Positions 16,936 through 24,541 of a stretch of DNA of 51,746 nucleotides are shown here, piece after piece; the stretch's first letter is position 1; each line of letters begins with the position of its first letter. Below the pieces are notes generated by a model that worked only from the letters and a program-made list of their open reading frames with translations, was not told the DNA's origin and did not search any database. The translations under genes were made by a program, and so were the position numbers. The DNA is from an uncultured Verrucomicrobia subdivision 3 bacterium (GTDB lineage: Bacteria > Verrucomicrobiota > Verrucomicrobiia > Limisphaerales > UBA11358): contig CAILMI010000017.1 in assembly GCA_903835255.1 (NCBI GenBank), positions 1 through 51,746 on the forward strand, written 5' to 3'.

Positions 16936-17493
16936 TTAATTCCCGATTTTTAATTGGGACAGCGCGCGCTCCGCGATCTGCGCCACCGGCCACAGGCGCC
17001 CCACCCCCTCGTAGCCGCAGGACAGCATCCCTGCGTCCGGCCCGATGAATTCCACCCCGCGCCGCTGCAAGGTCGCCACGTTTTCCTGCGTGGCCGCGTG
17101 CAGCCACATTTTCCCGTTCATCGCGGGCGCAATCAGGATTTTTGCGCGCGGATTCAACGCCAGCGCGATGCAGCTCAATGCGTCGTCGGCAATGCCGTGG
17201 GCGAGCTTTGCGAGGATGTTCGCGGTGGCCGGGGCGATGAGCAGCAAATCAGCCGAGTCCGCGACCTCGATATGCGTCGGCTTCCAGCCCTCGTCCTCAT
17301 CGTACAAATCCGTCACCACCGGGTTGCGCGTGAGGGTCTTGAAGGGCAATGGAGTGATAAAGCGCTGCGCGTCGGCTGTCATCACCACGCGCACATCGCA
17401 GTTCTGTTTCGAGAGCAGGCTGGCCAGGTCCGCGGCTTTGTACGCAGCGATGGAGCCGGTCACCCCCAGGATGATTTTATTTGGAACGCTCAT
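16936..17493 (-). CDS. coaC: Phosphopantothenoylcysteine decarboxylase (CoaC-type flavoprotein)
   Basis: FMN flavoprotein that decarboxylates phosphopantothenoylcysteine to phosphopantetheine in CoA synthesis. The family residues are intact: catalytic His74 (PTHIEVADSADLLLIAPATANI), Asn126 in PAMNGKMW, and Cys159 in MLSCGYEGVGRLW. At 185 residues it stops exactly where CoaBC proteins continue into the CoaB ligase, and no CoaB coding sequence follows (16,870-16,935 is empty). It is therefore a monofunctional CoaC; CoaB must be encoded elsewhere. It follows gmk by 49 bp, in the classic gmk-rpoZ-coaBC neighbourhood but without rpoZ. Confidence 0.9.
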   Translation of the reverse strand: MSVPNKIILGVTGSIAAYKAADLASLLSKQNCDVRVVMTADAQRFITPLPFKTLTRNPVVTDLYDEDEGWKPTHIEVADSADLLLIAPATANILAKLAHGIADDALSCIALALNPRAKILIAPAMNGKMWLHAATQENVATLQRRGVEFIGPDAGMLSCGYEGVGRLWPVAQIAERALSQLKIGN

Positions 17494-17542
17494 GGTTCAA
17501 TCTTAGCTGAAATCTGGAATCGGCAACCTTGAATTTAACGCC

Positions 17543-18238
17543 CTAAAATGCGGGCGGCTGCGACCGCGCCCCGCGCATCTTTTCCGTCTCCACAATGGCC
17601 AGCATCCGCCGCAGATCCTCCTGCTTGCTGGTGCTGATGAGCAGGTAGTTAAAATTCTTCCACTGGGCGATTTCCTGCCGCGCCACGCCCAGGCGTTTTT
17701 TAATCGTGGCAGGGTCGTCGGAACCGCGCCGCTTCAAGCGCTGCTCCAGCACTTCGACCGAAGGGGGGGTCAGGAACACCGTCACCAGCGCCCGGCTCAG
17801 TTCGGGGTCCTCCAGCGCCTTCTCGCGGAGGGTCGCCGCACCCTGCACGTCCACATTGAGCAAAACGTCCTTGCCCTCCCGCAGCTTGCCCAGCAGCTCG
17901 GATTTCAGCAGCCCGTAGCTGTTCCCGTAAACTGTGGCATGCTCCAGAAAATTCCCCGCCTGCAGCCGTTTCAGGAAATTCCCCGCCTCCAGAAAATAGT
18001 AGTCTACCCCCTCTGTTTCCCCCGCGCGCGGCGCGCGCGTGGTGCAGGTCACCGCGCGGGTCATGTGCGCGCGCGCCCCCAGCAGCATGTCGCACAGGGT
18101 CGTCTTCCCGCCGCCGGACGGCGCGGAGATCAGGATCAGCAGGGGCGCGGAATTATCAGCCGGGCCTCGCGCCGGCGCCGGGGTGCGGCGCCGCGCCGCG
18201 GGATTCGGGGCGCGGGATTCGGGGGTGCTTTTTTTCAT
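17543..18238 (-). CDS. gmk: Guanylate kinase
   Basis: Phosphorylates GMP to GDP. The P-loop SAPSGGGKTT is near residues 38-47, the GMP-binding segment TTRAPRAGETEGVDYYF follows, then VQGA and FLTPPSVEVLEQRLKRRG. ATG 18,238 overlaps the yicC stop (ATGA) and is preferred to the longer open frame reaching 18,409. The first ~30 residues are an unusual basic, Pro/Ala-rich extension (RRRTPAPARG) ahead of the kinase core. Together with yicC and coaC this is a conserved gene neighbourhood. Confidence 0.95.
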   Translation of the reverse strand: MKKSTPESRAPNPAARRRTPAPARGPADNSAPLLILISAPSGGGKTTLCDMLLGARAHMTRAVTCTTRAPRAGETEGVDYYFLEAGNFLKRLQAGNFLEHATVYGNSYGLLKSELLGKLREGKDVLLNVDVQGAATLREKALEDPELSRALVTVFLTPPSVEVLEQRLKRRGSDDPATIKKRLGVARQEIAQWKNFNYLLISTSKQEDLRRMLAIVETEKMRGARSQPPAF

Positions 18239-19125
18239 TCGACGTTCTGTGCCTGTTCGCGGAATTTTTCCAGTTCCGCCTTGAGCGTCACGACCTCGCG
18301 GGAGATGACCGCATCGTTCGCCTTTGATCCAATGGTGTTGATCTCCCGGTTCATTTCCTGCGCCAGAAAATCCAGCGTGCGCCCGACCGGCTCCGGCGCG
18401 GTCCGGCAATCCTCGAACTGTTGGAAATGACTCTGCAGCCGAGTCAGTTCTTCCGAAATATCCGAGCGGTCAGCGAACAGGACGACCTCCTTCAGGAGCC
18501 GGTCGTCTTCCTCCGTGACGGACGCCAGTCCGGCGCCCTGGATGCGGGCCAGCAGGTTCTGCCGATAGTTCCGCGCGGTGGCCGGAGCCTGTTTCTGGAT
18601 ATTCCCGACCGCCGCGCGCATCACGCCGATGCGCGCCGCCAGATCCTTTGACAGATGCGCCCCCTCCCGGACCCGCATCTTCACCAGCGCGCCGAGCGCC
18701 TGGTTCAAGGCTTTCTCCATGGCCGGCCACAGGTCCTCGGTTCCGGCCAGCTCCTCGTCCGTCTGGAAAACCCCCGGCGCCCGCAAGACCTGGTCCAGCG
18801 TCACTTCCCCGGACAGTTTCAACTGTTTGGCCAGCCGGGCAAATTCGGCGGCGTACTCTCGGGCGAGCGCGGCGTTAATGTGCTTGCGCACGGAAAGCTT
18901 GCCGCCGGCGGCGTGGAGCGTGATGCGGGCGTTCACGCGGCCGCGGGCGACGTGGCGGTTGATGGTGTCCCGGACCCGGGTCTCGAGCATCTCCAGTTCG
19001 CGCGGCAACGTGACCGACACCTCGGCCTGCTTGCGGTTCACGCTGCTCAACTCAACCGTGATCTTAAAGCCATCCTGAGCGCCGTCGCCCCGGCCGTATC
19101 CCGTCATCGATTTCACGCCGCCCAC
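18235..19125 (-). CDS. yicC: YicC/YloC-family endoribonuclease
   Basis: Full-length member (296 aa) with the N-terminal SMTGYGRG motif, VELSSVNRKQAEVSVTLPREL, VEE/ADRSDISEELTRLQSHFQQF and the C-terminal GRTLDFLAQEMNREINTIGSKANDAVIS block. E. coli YicC and B. subtilis YloC have endoribonuclease activity. Translation looks coupled to gmk through a 4-bp overlap, the usual arrangement for this pair. Confidence 0.95.
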   Translation of the reverse strand: MGGVKSMTGYGRGDGAQDGFKITVELSSVNRKQAEVSVTLPRELEMLETRVRDTINRHVARGRVNARITLHAAGGKLSVRKHINAALAREYAAEFARLAKQLKLSGEVTLDQVLRAPGVFQTDEELAGTEDLWPAMEKALNQALGALVKMRVREGAHLSKDLAARIGVMRAAVGNIQKQAPATARNYRQNLLARIQGAGLASVTEEDDRLLKEVVLFADRSDISEELTRLQSHFQQFEDCRTAPEPVGRTLDFLAQEMNREINTIGSKANDAVISREVVTLKAELEKFREQAQNVE

Positions 19126-19228
19126 TATGCGGAAATCATCGCCGGCAAGCGAATGAATTTTCTCTGGAATCCCGCCCCCCCAGGCGCCGCCGAACGCGGG
19201 CGGAAATCCTTTTGATTCCTGCCGCGGC

Positions 19229-20179
19229 TCAGCTTTTTACCCGCAGGAAATTGAGCGCCGACAGGAAATCCTCGGGCAGGGGAGCTTCGAACTCCATCGG
19301 TTTCTGGTTGAGCGGGTGGCGGAAGGACAGGTGCCAGGCATGCAGCATCACGCGCGGCGCCGCATAGCAGGTGAGTTCCTTGACCCGCGCATTTTGACGG
19401 GCGCCGTAGGTCTCGTCGCCCAGCAGGGGGTGGCCGATAAACTGAAAATGAACGCGGACCTGATGGGTGCGCCCGGTGTGGATCTGCGCCGCCATCAAGG
19501 TCGCCGCATAGAGCCGTTCCAGAATCGTGTAGCTCGTGTGCGCCGCACGGCCGACGCTGTCGTCGCGCACCGCCATGCGCTTGCGATGGGTGGGATGGCG
19601 GGCGATGGCGGCCCGGATTTCCCCGGAGGCGCGCGCCGGCTCGCCGCAGACCAGCGCCTGATAGATTTTCTCGACCTCGCGCGCGGCGAACTGTTCCGCC
19701 AGGGCGATGTGGGTCTCGTCGTTTTTGGCGACGACGAGGCAGCCGCTGGTTTCCTTGTCGAGGCGGTGGACAATGCCGGGGCGGGCCACGCCGCCGATGC
19801 CGCTAAGCGAGCCCTGGCAGTGGTGCAGAAGGGCGTTGACCAGCGTGTGCTCCTCGTGTCCGGCAGCGGGGTGCACGACGATGCCGGCGGCCTTGTTCAG
19901 GACGAGCAAAGATTTGTCCTCGTACAGAATCTCAAGCGGGATTTTTTCCGGCTGGGCCCGGGCGGGTTTGGCCTCCGGCCAGTGGACCTGGATCTGGTCG
20001 CCGGCGTGCGGGCTCTGCGTGGGCTTGACCCGCAGGCCGTTGACGAGGATGTGGCCTTCCTCGATGAGCCGCTGCAGCGCGCCGCGCGAAGCGGCGGGGA
20101 ACCGTTCGCACAGGAATTTGTCCAGCCGCGCGGAGGGCAGGGATTTTTCGACGACGAAGCGTTCCGTGCGCTCGCTCAT
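19229..20179 (-). CDS. rluD: RluD-like 23S rRNA pseudouridine synthase
   Basis: The N-terminal S4 RNA-binding domain (residues ~16-62, ARLDKFLCERFPAASRGALQRLIEEG) is followed by the synthase domain. Catalytic Asp141 lies in GIVHRLDKETSG, with HTGRTHQVRVHFQFIGHPLLGDETYG downstream. RluD modifies helix 69 of 23S rRNA; assignment to RluD rather than RluC rests on the S4 domain and the lspA neighbour. ATG 20,179 overlaps the lspA stop (ATGA), fixing the start against the longer open frame to 20,224. lspA-rluD is a common bacterial pair. Confidence 0.92.
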   Translation of the reverse strand: MSERTERFVVEKSLPSARLDKFLCERFPAASRGALQRLIEEGHILVNGLRVKPTQSPHAGDQIQVHWPEAKPARAQPEKIPLEILYEDKSLLVLNKAAGIVVHPAAGHEEHTLVNALLHHCQGSLSGIGGVARPGIVHRLDKETSGCLVVAKNDETHIALAEQFAAREVEKIYQALVCGEPARASGEIRAAIARHPTHRKRMAVRDDSVGRAAHTSYTILERLYAATLMAAQIHTGRTHQVRVHFQFIGHPLLGDETYGARQNARVKELTCYAAPRVMLHAWHLSFRHPLNQKPMEFEAPLPEDFLSALNFLRVKS

Positions 20180-20709
20180 GCCGTGGTTTGCGCCGGGGAG
20201 TGGGGCGAGGTCTCGCTCTTCCAAGTGATCAGAAAAACAAGGGCAACGCCCGTGCAGATGGCGGAATCGGCGACATTAAAGGCGGGGAAGCCGAGCTCCC
20301 GGCCGTCCCGTTGCTGCAGGTAGAAATAGAGGAAATCCACCACGGCCTGGCGTCCAGGCAGCAGCCGGTCGGTGAGGTTGCCGAGGATCCCGCCGTAGAT
20401 CAGGCCCAAAGCGATCTGACCTGGAATCGTGTGGACCTTAAAATGGCGGCGCGCAAAAAACAGGGCCACGAGCGCGATGCCGGCGATGAGGGCGAGCAGC
20501 GCGTTGTTGCCGGTGAAGAGGCTCCAGGCGGCGCCGGTATTGTCGCGGTGGACGAGGTTGAAAAAACCGGGGATTACTGGGATCTCCTCGCCCGCCGGGA
20601 GGCGGCGCAGCACGAGCCACTTGGTCCACTGGTCGAGGACGAAAACGAATAGCGCGAGCACAAGAATGCGGCGCAGGGACTTTTCTAAAATGGGGCGGGC
20701 GGCGGTCAT
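20176..20709 (-). CDS. lspA: Lipoprotein signal peptidase II
   Basis: Inner-membrane aspartyl protease that cleaves prolipoproteins after lipidation. Four hydrophobic helices are evident. Family motifs are LDQWTKWLV, HRDNTGAAWSLF, GGILGNLTDRL..VVDFLYF (catalytic Asp125) and FNVADSAICTGV (catalytic Asp148). Start is ATG 20,709; an in-frame TTG at 20,718 is also open. It overlaps rluD by 4 bp. A substrate candidate in the window is the lipobox protein at 42,634-43,035. Confidence 0.95.
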   Translation of the reverse strand: MTAARPILEKSLRRILVLALFVFVLDQWTKWLVLRRLPAGEEIPVIPGFFNLVHRDNTGAAWSLFTGNNALLALIAGIALVALFFARRHFKVHTIPGQIALGLIYGGILGNLTDRLLPGRQAVVDFLYFYLQQRDGRELGFPAFNVADSAICTGVALVFLITWKSETSPHSPAQTTA

Positions 20710-20961
20710 GGTCAACAAATACAGAGACCAGTTTAGACAAAACGCTGGAATTCACCATGAAAATTCGCAGGAAAACGGGGGTGTCGTCAGCGGCCTTTTA
20801 GAAAAGAGGTTTTCCCAGGCCGGCGAGCTGCCGGCGCGTTCCAGCGCGGCAAATTGGGCTTCCTTCAGCGGCAGGGGCGACCCCATCGGCTTGCCAGCGC
20901 GGGCGTAATCCTGTTGGGTGGACAAACCGCGCCTGACCCGTGATACTCGCCGAATTGGATT

Positions 20962-21435
20962 ATGGCGTTGGTCCGCATATTAATTGACGGGTATTCGCTG
21001 CTGCACCAGTGGCCGGAGCTGGCGGAGGGCGCACCCCGCCATTCCGAGGCCGCGCGGGATGCGCTGGTGGAAATGCTCGCACAGTATCAGGACGCGGCGG
21101 GCACGCCGGTCACGGTTTTTTTCGACGGATCCGGCTCGCGCCGCCGCAAGCCGAAGAACGCCGCGGCAGGATCGGTGGAAGTGCTCTACTCGCACGCCGG
21201 CCAGACCGCCGACGATTTGATTGAGCGCGCGGCGCACCGTTTTCAGGATTATGGCGAGGTCCTGGTGGTGACGGATGATCATGCGGAGCGGGACACCGTT
21301 GGGGCGCTGGGTGGTTTGGTGGCGAGCTGCGATCACTTCATCCGCTTAATGAACCAGGCGCGGGTGGAGTTGCGGGAAAACCTGCAGCGCCACAACCGGG
21401 CTGAGCAGGATCGTTTTAAACGCCGCCAAACTTGA
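20962..21435 (+). CDS. NYN-domain ribonuclease, YacP-like
   Basis: 157-residue PIN-like protein of the YacP/Rae1 group. Acidic residues typical of the metal site are visible: ILIDGYSLLH (Asp9), FFDGSGSRR, TADDLIER and VLVVTDDHAERD. In B. subtilis Rae1 (YacP) cleaves ribosome-bound mRNA; the role here is inferred from family only. It is divergent from lspA across a 250-bp gap and is followed 7 bp later by the vWA protein, so those two may be co-transcribed. Confidence 0.85.
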   Translation: MALVRILIDGYSLLHQWPELAEGAPRHSEAARDALVEMLAQYQDAAGTPVTVFFDGSGSRRRKPKNAAAGSVEVLYSHAGQTADDLIERAAHRFQDYGEVLVVTDDHAERDTVGALGGLVASCDHFIRLMNQARVELRENLQRHNRAEQDRFKRRQT

Positions 21436-21442
21436 TTTTTTA

Positions 21443-22714
21443 ATGAACATGAAAAGATATCCAGCTGATTTTTTCCGCCGGGCGGCGTTGGTCACCCTGC
21501 TCGTGGCAGCGCTCCTGCCGCAGTGGGGATTGAGGTCCCAGCCGTCCCCGGAGACGGCGCCGGGGCGTTATCTGTTTATTTTTGACACGTCGTCGGCCAT
21601 GAAAAAACGGGCTGCAGCGGTACAGGAAACCGTGGTTTCGATGCTGGCGACATCTCTGGGCGGCCAGCTGAAGGCGGGTGACACGGTGGGGGTGTGGACC
21701 TTCGATCAGGAATTGCGTCCTGCGGATGCACCCTTACAAGTATGGGATCCGGACACAGCGGCGATGATCACCGATAACATCACCCAATTCCTCGGGAGCC
21801 GGAAATATGAAAACGAAACCCGGTTTGAGGTCCTGCAGCCGCTGTTGAATCGGGTGATGCAGAACTCCCCGCGGCTGACGGTGATTCTTTTCTGTGACGG
21901 GATGACTCCCATCTCGGGAACTACTTTTGACCATGGCGTCAACCAGCTTTTTCAGGACAAAGGAGCCGCCCAGAAAAAAGCGCGGCAGCCGTTTGTGGTC
22001 GTGCTGCGATCCCAGCGCGGCCAATTCGTCGGCTGCACCCTAAGTTGCCCCCCGCTGCCGGTGAGTTTCCCTCAATTCCCCCCCTGGCCACAACCCGCGC
22101 CCGCTCCCCTGCCCTTAGCCTCTGCGGCTCCGTCGCCGGGTGCCCCCGTCCGGGTCGTCCCATCCCTGATTCTCGTTGGCACTAAAACCATCACCAACCG
22201 CCCCCCGGCGCTCACTTCGGCTCCGGTCGCTCAGGCCCCGGCCCGGCCCCCAGAAGCCATGGATCTAGCGACCTCCGCGCCCATCTCCAGCAATCCGACG
22301 CCCATCGTGGCAGCTCCGATCGATCCTCTGGCGCAGCCACCGGCAAGTGTTCTCCCCCCCGCTGCTGCGGGGACCGTAAATCCCCCGAACGCCCCCTCGA
22401 TCGCAGCCGAGCTCCCACAGCTCCCAATCCAGGCCGCGCCGCCCCCCGCCGTCGCCCCCTCAAATCAATCCCCAGCCCTCAGTGAAGTGGCGGCGATTCC
22501 CCCGCCCGCCTCGGCCACGCCAAACTCCATTCCGGGGTCGGGAGGGACTCCCGTCTCCGGGGCGGCGGCAGACAATCCGGACGCCGTCCAGCAGGGAATC
22601 CTTCTCGGCCTGTTGGTGGGGGTTGCAGCCGGAGGCGTGACGATTGGGGCTGTGTTTTATTTCCGGCGACCCTACCGCCGCAGCCTGATTTCCAGTTCGA
22701 TGAACGACCGGTGA
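21443..22714 (+). CDS. Membrane-anchored von Willebrand A-like protein with Pro/Ala-rich linker
   Basis: An N-terminal signal or anchor helix (res ~13-29, RAALVTLLVAALLPQWG) leads to a vWA-like fold at ~42-200 (RYLFIFDTSSAMKKR, GDTVGVWTFDQELR, VILFCDGMTP). The metal site is degenerate: DTSSA instead of DxSxS, so metal binding is doubtful. Residues ~205-385 are a low-complexity Pro/Ala/Ser stalk. A C-terminal helix (ILLGLLVGVAAGGVTIGAVFYF) with a basic tail follows. It looks like a periplasmic sensor or scaffold held at both ends. The function is unknown. Its start is 7 bp after the NYN gene. Confidence 0.75.
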   Translation: MNMKRYPADFFRRAALVTLLVAALLPQWGLRSQPSPETAPGRYLFIFDTSSAMKKRAAAVQETVVSMLATSLGGQLKAGDTVGVWTFDQELRPADAPLQVWDPDTAAMITDNITQFLGSRKYENETRFEVLQPLLNRVMQNSPRLTVILFCDGMTPISGTTFDHGVNQLFQDKGAAQKKARQPFVVVLRSQRGQFVGCTLSCPPLPVSFPQFPPWPQPAPAPLPLASAAPSPGAPVRVVPSLILVGTKTITNRPPALTSAPVAQAPARPPEAMDLATSAPISSNPTPIVAAPIDPLAQPPASVLPPAAAGTVNPPNAPSIAAELPQLPIQAAPPPAVAPSNQSPALSEVAAIPPPASATPNSIPGSGGTPVSGAAADNPDAVQQGILLGLLVGVAAGGVTIGAVFYFRRPYRRSLISSSMNDR

Positions 22715-22759
22715 TTCGCGCGTGACTTTTTTGCGCCGTTCTGGAAGAGTTTCGGGCGT

Positions 22760-23368
22760 ATGAAAACCATGTCTTTCATCGGTGCGCTCGGCCTGCTTTT
22801 GGCCGCAGGCGCCGTATCTGCCCAAGAAACCAAAACCAACACCCCCCCCGCATCCGCCATGAGCACCCCCAACGAAGTTGCTGTCATTAAAACCACCGAA
22901 GGCGACATGGTCGTCGAGTTCTGGACCGACGCCGCGCCCAAGACCATTGAGAATTTCAAGGGCCTGGCGAAAAAAGGCTATTACGACGGCACCTGTTTTC
23001 ATCGCGTCATCAAAGGCTTCATGATCCAGGGCGGCGATCCGCTCACCAAGGATGCGGCCAAGGAAGACGCCTGGGGCACAGGCGGGCCGGGCTATATGAT
23101 CAAGGCTGAGTTCAATGATCATTCCCACCAACGGGGCGTTCTCTCCATGGCGCGCTCGAACAACCCGGACTCCGCCGGCTCGCAGTTTTTCATCTGCCAC
23201 GGCACCCCGACCTTCCTCGACCATCAATACACTACGTTTGGCAAGCTGATCAAAGGCGACGACGTGCTCGAAAAAATCGCCACCACGCCCACGCATCCGC
23301 AGGACCGCCCCGACAAGCGCATGGGCATCCTCAGCATCACCCTCGTTCCGCGCGATTCGGTGAAGTAA
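22760..23368 (+). CDS. Secreted cyclophilin-type peptidyl-prolyl isomerase
   Basis: Catalyses proline cis-trans isomerisation during folding. A signal peptide (MSFIGALGLLLAAGAVSAQ) indicates the periplasm; a short Thr/Pro/Ala linker follows. The cyclophilin core shows FHRVIKGFMIQGGDP, GGPGYMIKAEF, GVLSMARS..PDSAGSQFFI and LDHQYTTFGKLIKG. The usual Trp near the active site is replaced, as in many bacterial PpiA/B-type proteins. It ends just before a degenerate 'ACCACGGATCACCGCGG' intergenic repeat. Confidence 0.93.
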   Translation: MKTMSFIGALGLLLAAGAVSAQETKTNTPPASAMSTPNEVAVIKTTEGDMVVEFWTDAAPKTIENFKGLAKKGYYDGTCFHRVIKGFMIQGGDPLTKDAAKEDAWGTGGPGYMIKAEFNDHSHQRGVLSMARSNNPDSAGSQFFICHGTPTFLDHQYTTFGKLIKGDDVLEKIATTPTHPQDRPDKRMGILSITLVPRDSVK

Positions 23369-23455
23369 TTTTTCAACCACGGATCACCGCGGAGATTGGC
23401 GCGGACGCGAGGAATTCCCTCCACGTCAATTTCTGCGGCTCCGGGTGATTCTTTC

Positions 23456-23650
23456 ATGGAAATCGCCCAACTCGCTCAGATTCTGGTCGCCCTCGGCTGC
23501 CCGGTTGAAAAGTCAGCCGGGATGGCGGCTCAGCTGGATAAGCGGGCCCGACAGCTCTCTGCTGAGAAGGGACGCACTCACGAGGAGGCGTTGAAGCATC
23601 TGTTGACGCTGATGAAGCAGGGCTGGGCGGCGGGCGGGAGAGCGTCGTAA
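23456..23650 (+). CDS. Small helical protein, unknown; probably frameshifted
   Basis: A 64-residue helical protein (MEIAQLAQILVALGCPVEKS.., then AAQLDKRARQLSAEKGRTHEEALKHLLTLMKQGW) that I do not recognise. The start is ATG 23,456; the open frame from 23,396 begins in repeat-like DNA. Directly after its stop, another frame continues without a start codon from about 23,650 to 23,757 and encodes a protein-like peptide (RRLYNSLFREFLRLYPEEP.., ending ..PPWKTAN). The junction is a G-rich run (GGCGGCGGGCGGGAG). An indel there would fuse the two into a ~100-aa protein. Either a real frameshift or a sequence error fits. Confidence 0.55.
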   Translation: MEIAQLAQILVALGCPVEKSAGMAAQLDKRARQLSAEKGRTHEEALKHLLTLMKQGWAAGGRAS

Positions 23651-23757
23651 GCCGTCGGCTTTATAACTCGCTTTTCCGGGAGTTCCTCCGGCTTTATCCT
23701 GAAGAGCCCTATGACAGGGATTGGCTGGCGAATCCGCCCTGGAAAACGGCGAATTAA
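23650..23757 (+). pseudogene. Start-less coding-like tail, probable frameshifted C-terminus of the preceding gene
   Basis: Reading frame with protein-like composition (RLYNSLFREFLRLYPEEPYD, then RDWLANPPWKTAN) ending at TAA 23,755-23,757. No ATG, GTG or TTG precedes it in frame after the upstream gene ends. It begins one base out of frame relative to the 64-residue gene, so it is best read as its displaced end. Confidence 0.4.
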
Positions 23758-23800
23758 CTTGCCGCCCCATCGCGTCGCGCCAAACTAATAAATCAGCGGC

Positions 23801-23876
23801 GGGCCCATAGCTCAGCGGTTAGAGCAGGCGACTCATAATCGCTTGGTCCTCGGTTCAAATCCGAGTGGGCCCACCA
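23801..23876 (+). tRNA. tRNA-Ile(CAU), lysidine-type
   Basis: Complete cloverleaf with encoded CCA: acceptor GGGCCCA/TGGGCCC, D arm GCTC..GAGC, anticodon stem GGCGA/TCGCT, loop CTCATAA with anticodon CAT, and T arm CTCGG-TTCAAAT-CCGAG. The anticodon arm and D arm closely match E. coli tRNA-Ile2 (..AGAGCAGGCGACTCATAATCGCT), not elongator or initiator Met. It should therefore be modified by TilS to read AUA. Confidence 0.9.
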
Positions 23877-24040
23877 CCCCACACCCCTGCCAGAGATTCA
23901 GGTTCCCCATTATCCATTCCTGACGGACGGCGCCCGCCCATCCAGGCTTTAGCCGTTCTTGGCAACTTTGGGACTGGGGGGGGCATTACTCTGTGCGCCG
24001 TCGTGGCAAATCCGCACGTATGGATTGGCAGACGACCGCC

Positions 24041-24526
24041 CGCCCTACCTGCGGACTTTTTTGCGCAAGCGGATCGATTTGTTATTACCCCGGCTTCAGT
24101 AGCAAGAGCAGACCGGATACATTCGGATGGATGAAGGATGCCTGGATCCGGATTGACCAACCCAAGGACCGGCCACCGCCCTCGCTGGATCGCGGTTAGG
24201 TAGGGCGCGTCACTCCGTGCGCGCCGTCCCAGGGAATAAGGTGACGTGGGTTGGCAACCGCGGCGGGCAAGGGACTGCCCGCCCTACCTGCGGACTTTTT
24301 TGCGCAAGCGGATCGCTTTGTTATTACCCCGGCTTCAGCAGCAAGAGCTGACCGGATACATTCGGGTGGATGAAGGATGCCTGAATCCGGATTGATCGAC
24401 CCAAGGACCGGCTTCCACCCTCGCAGAATCGCGGTTAGGTAGGGCGCGTCACTCCGTGCGCGCCGCCCCGGGCATCAGGTGACGTGGATTGGCAACCGCG
24501 GCATGCAGAGGCTGCCCGCCCTACCT
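24041..24526. repeat. ~238-bp tandem direct repeat, 2 full copies plus partial
   Basis: The copies start at 24,041 and 24,280 and a third partial begins at 24,517. By eye they differ at only about twenty positions. Each begins CGCCCTACCTGCGG and ends with AGGTAGGGCGCGTCACTCCG..., so AGGTAGGGCG (24,198-24,207) and CGCCCTACCT (24,280-24,289) are inverted. A degenerate earlier trace lies at about 23,978-24,040. No coding frame persists. It fills the gap between tRNA-Ile and ksgA (23,877-24,541). Confidence 0.85.
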
Positions 24527-24541
24527 GCAGATGTGCCACGG

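Noticed and set aside
20752-20960. Minus-strand frame upstream of lspA with protein-like composition (..KEAQFAALERAGSSPAWENLF..)
   Set aside because: Only an internal ATG giving ~43 codons, no ribosome binding site, no recognised family, and the sequence is simple GC-rich. Too weak to call a gene.
22460-23380. 306-codon minus-strand ORF across the cyclophilin gene
   Set aside because: Shadow frame of a clear plus-strand cyclophilin with intact motifs; no recognisable protein features.
24041-24526. CRISPR array
   Set aside because: Units are ~238 bp, tandem without short unique spacers, and no cas genes are present.
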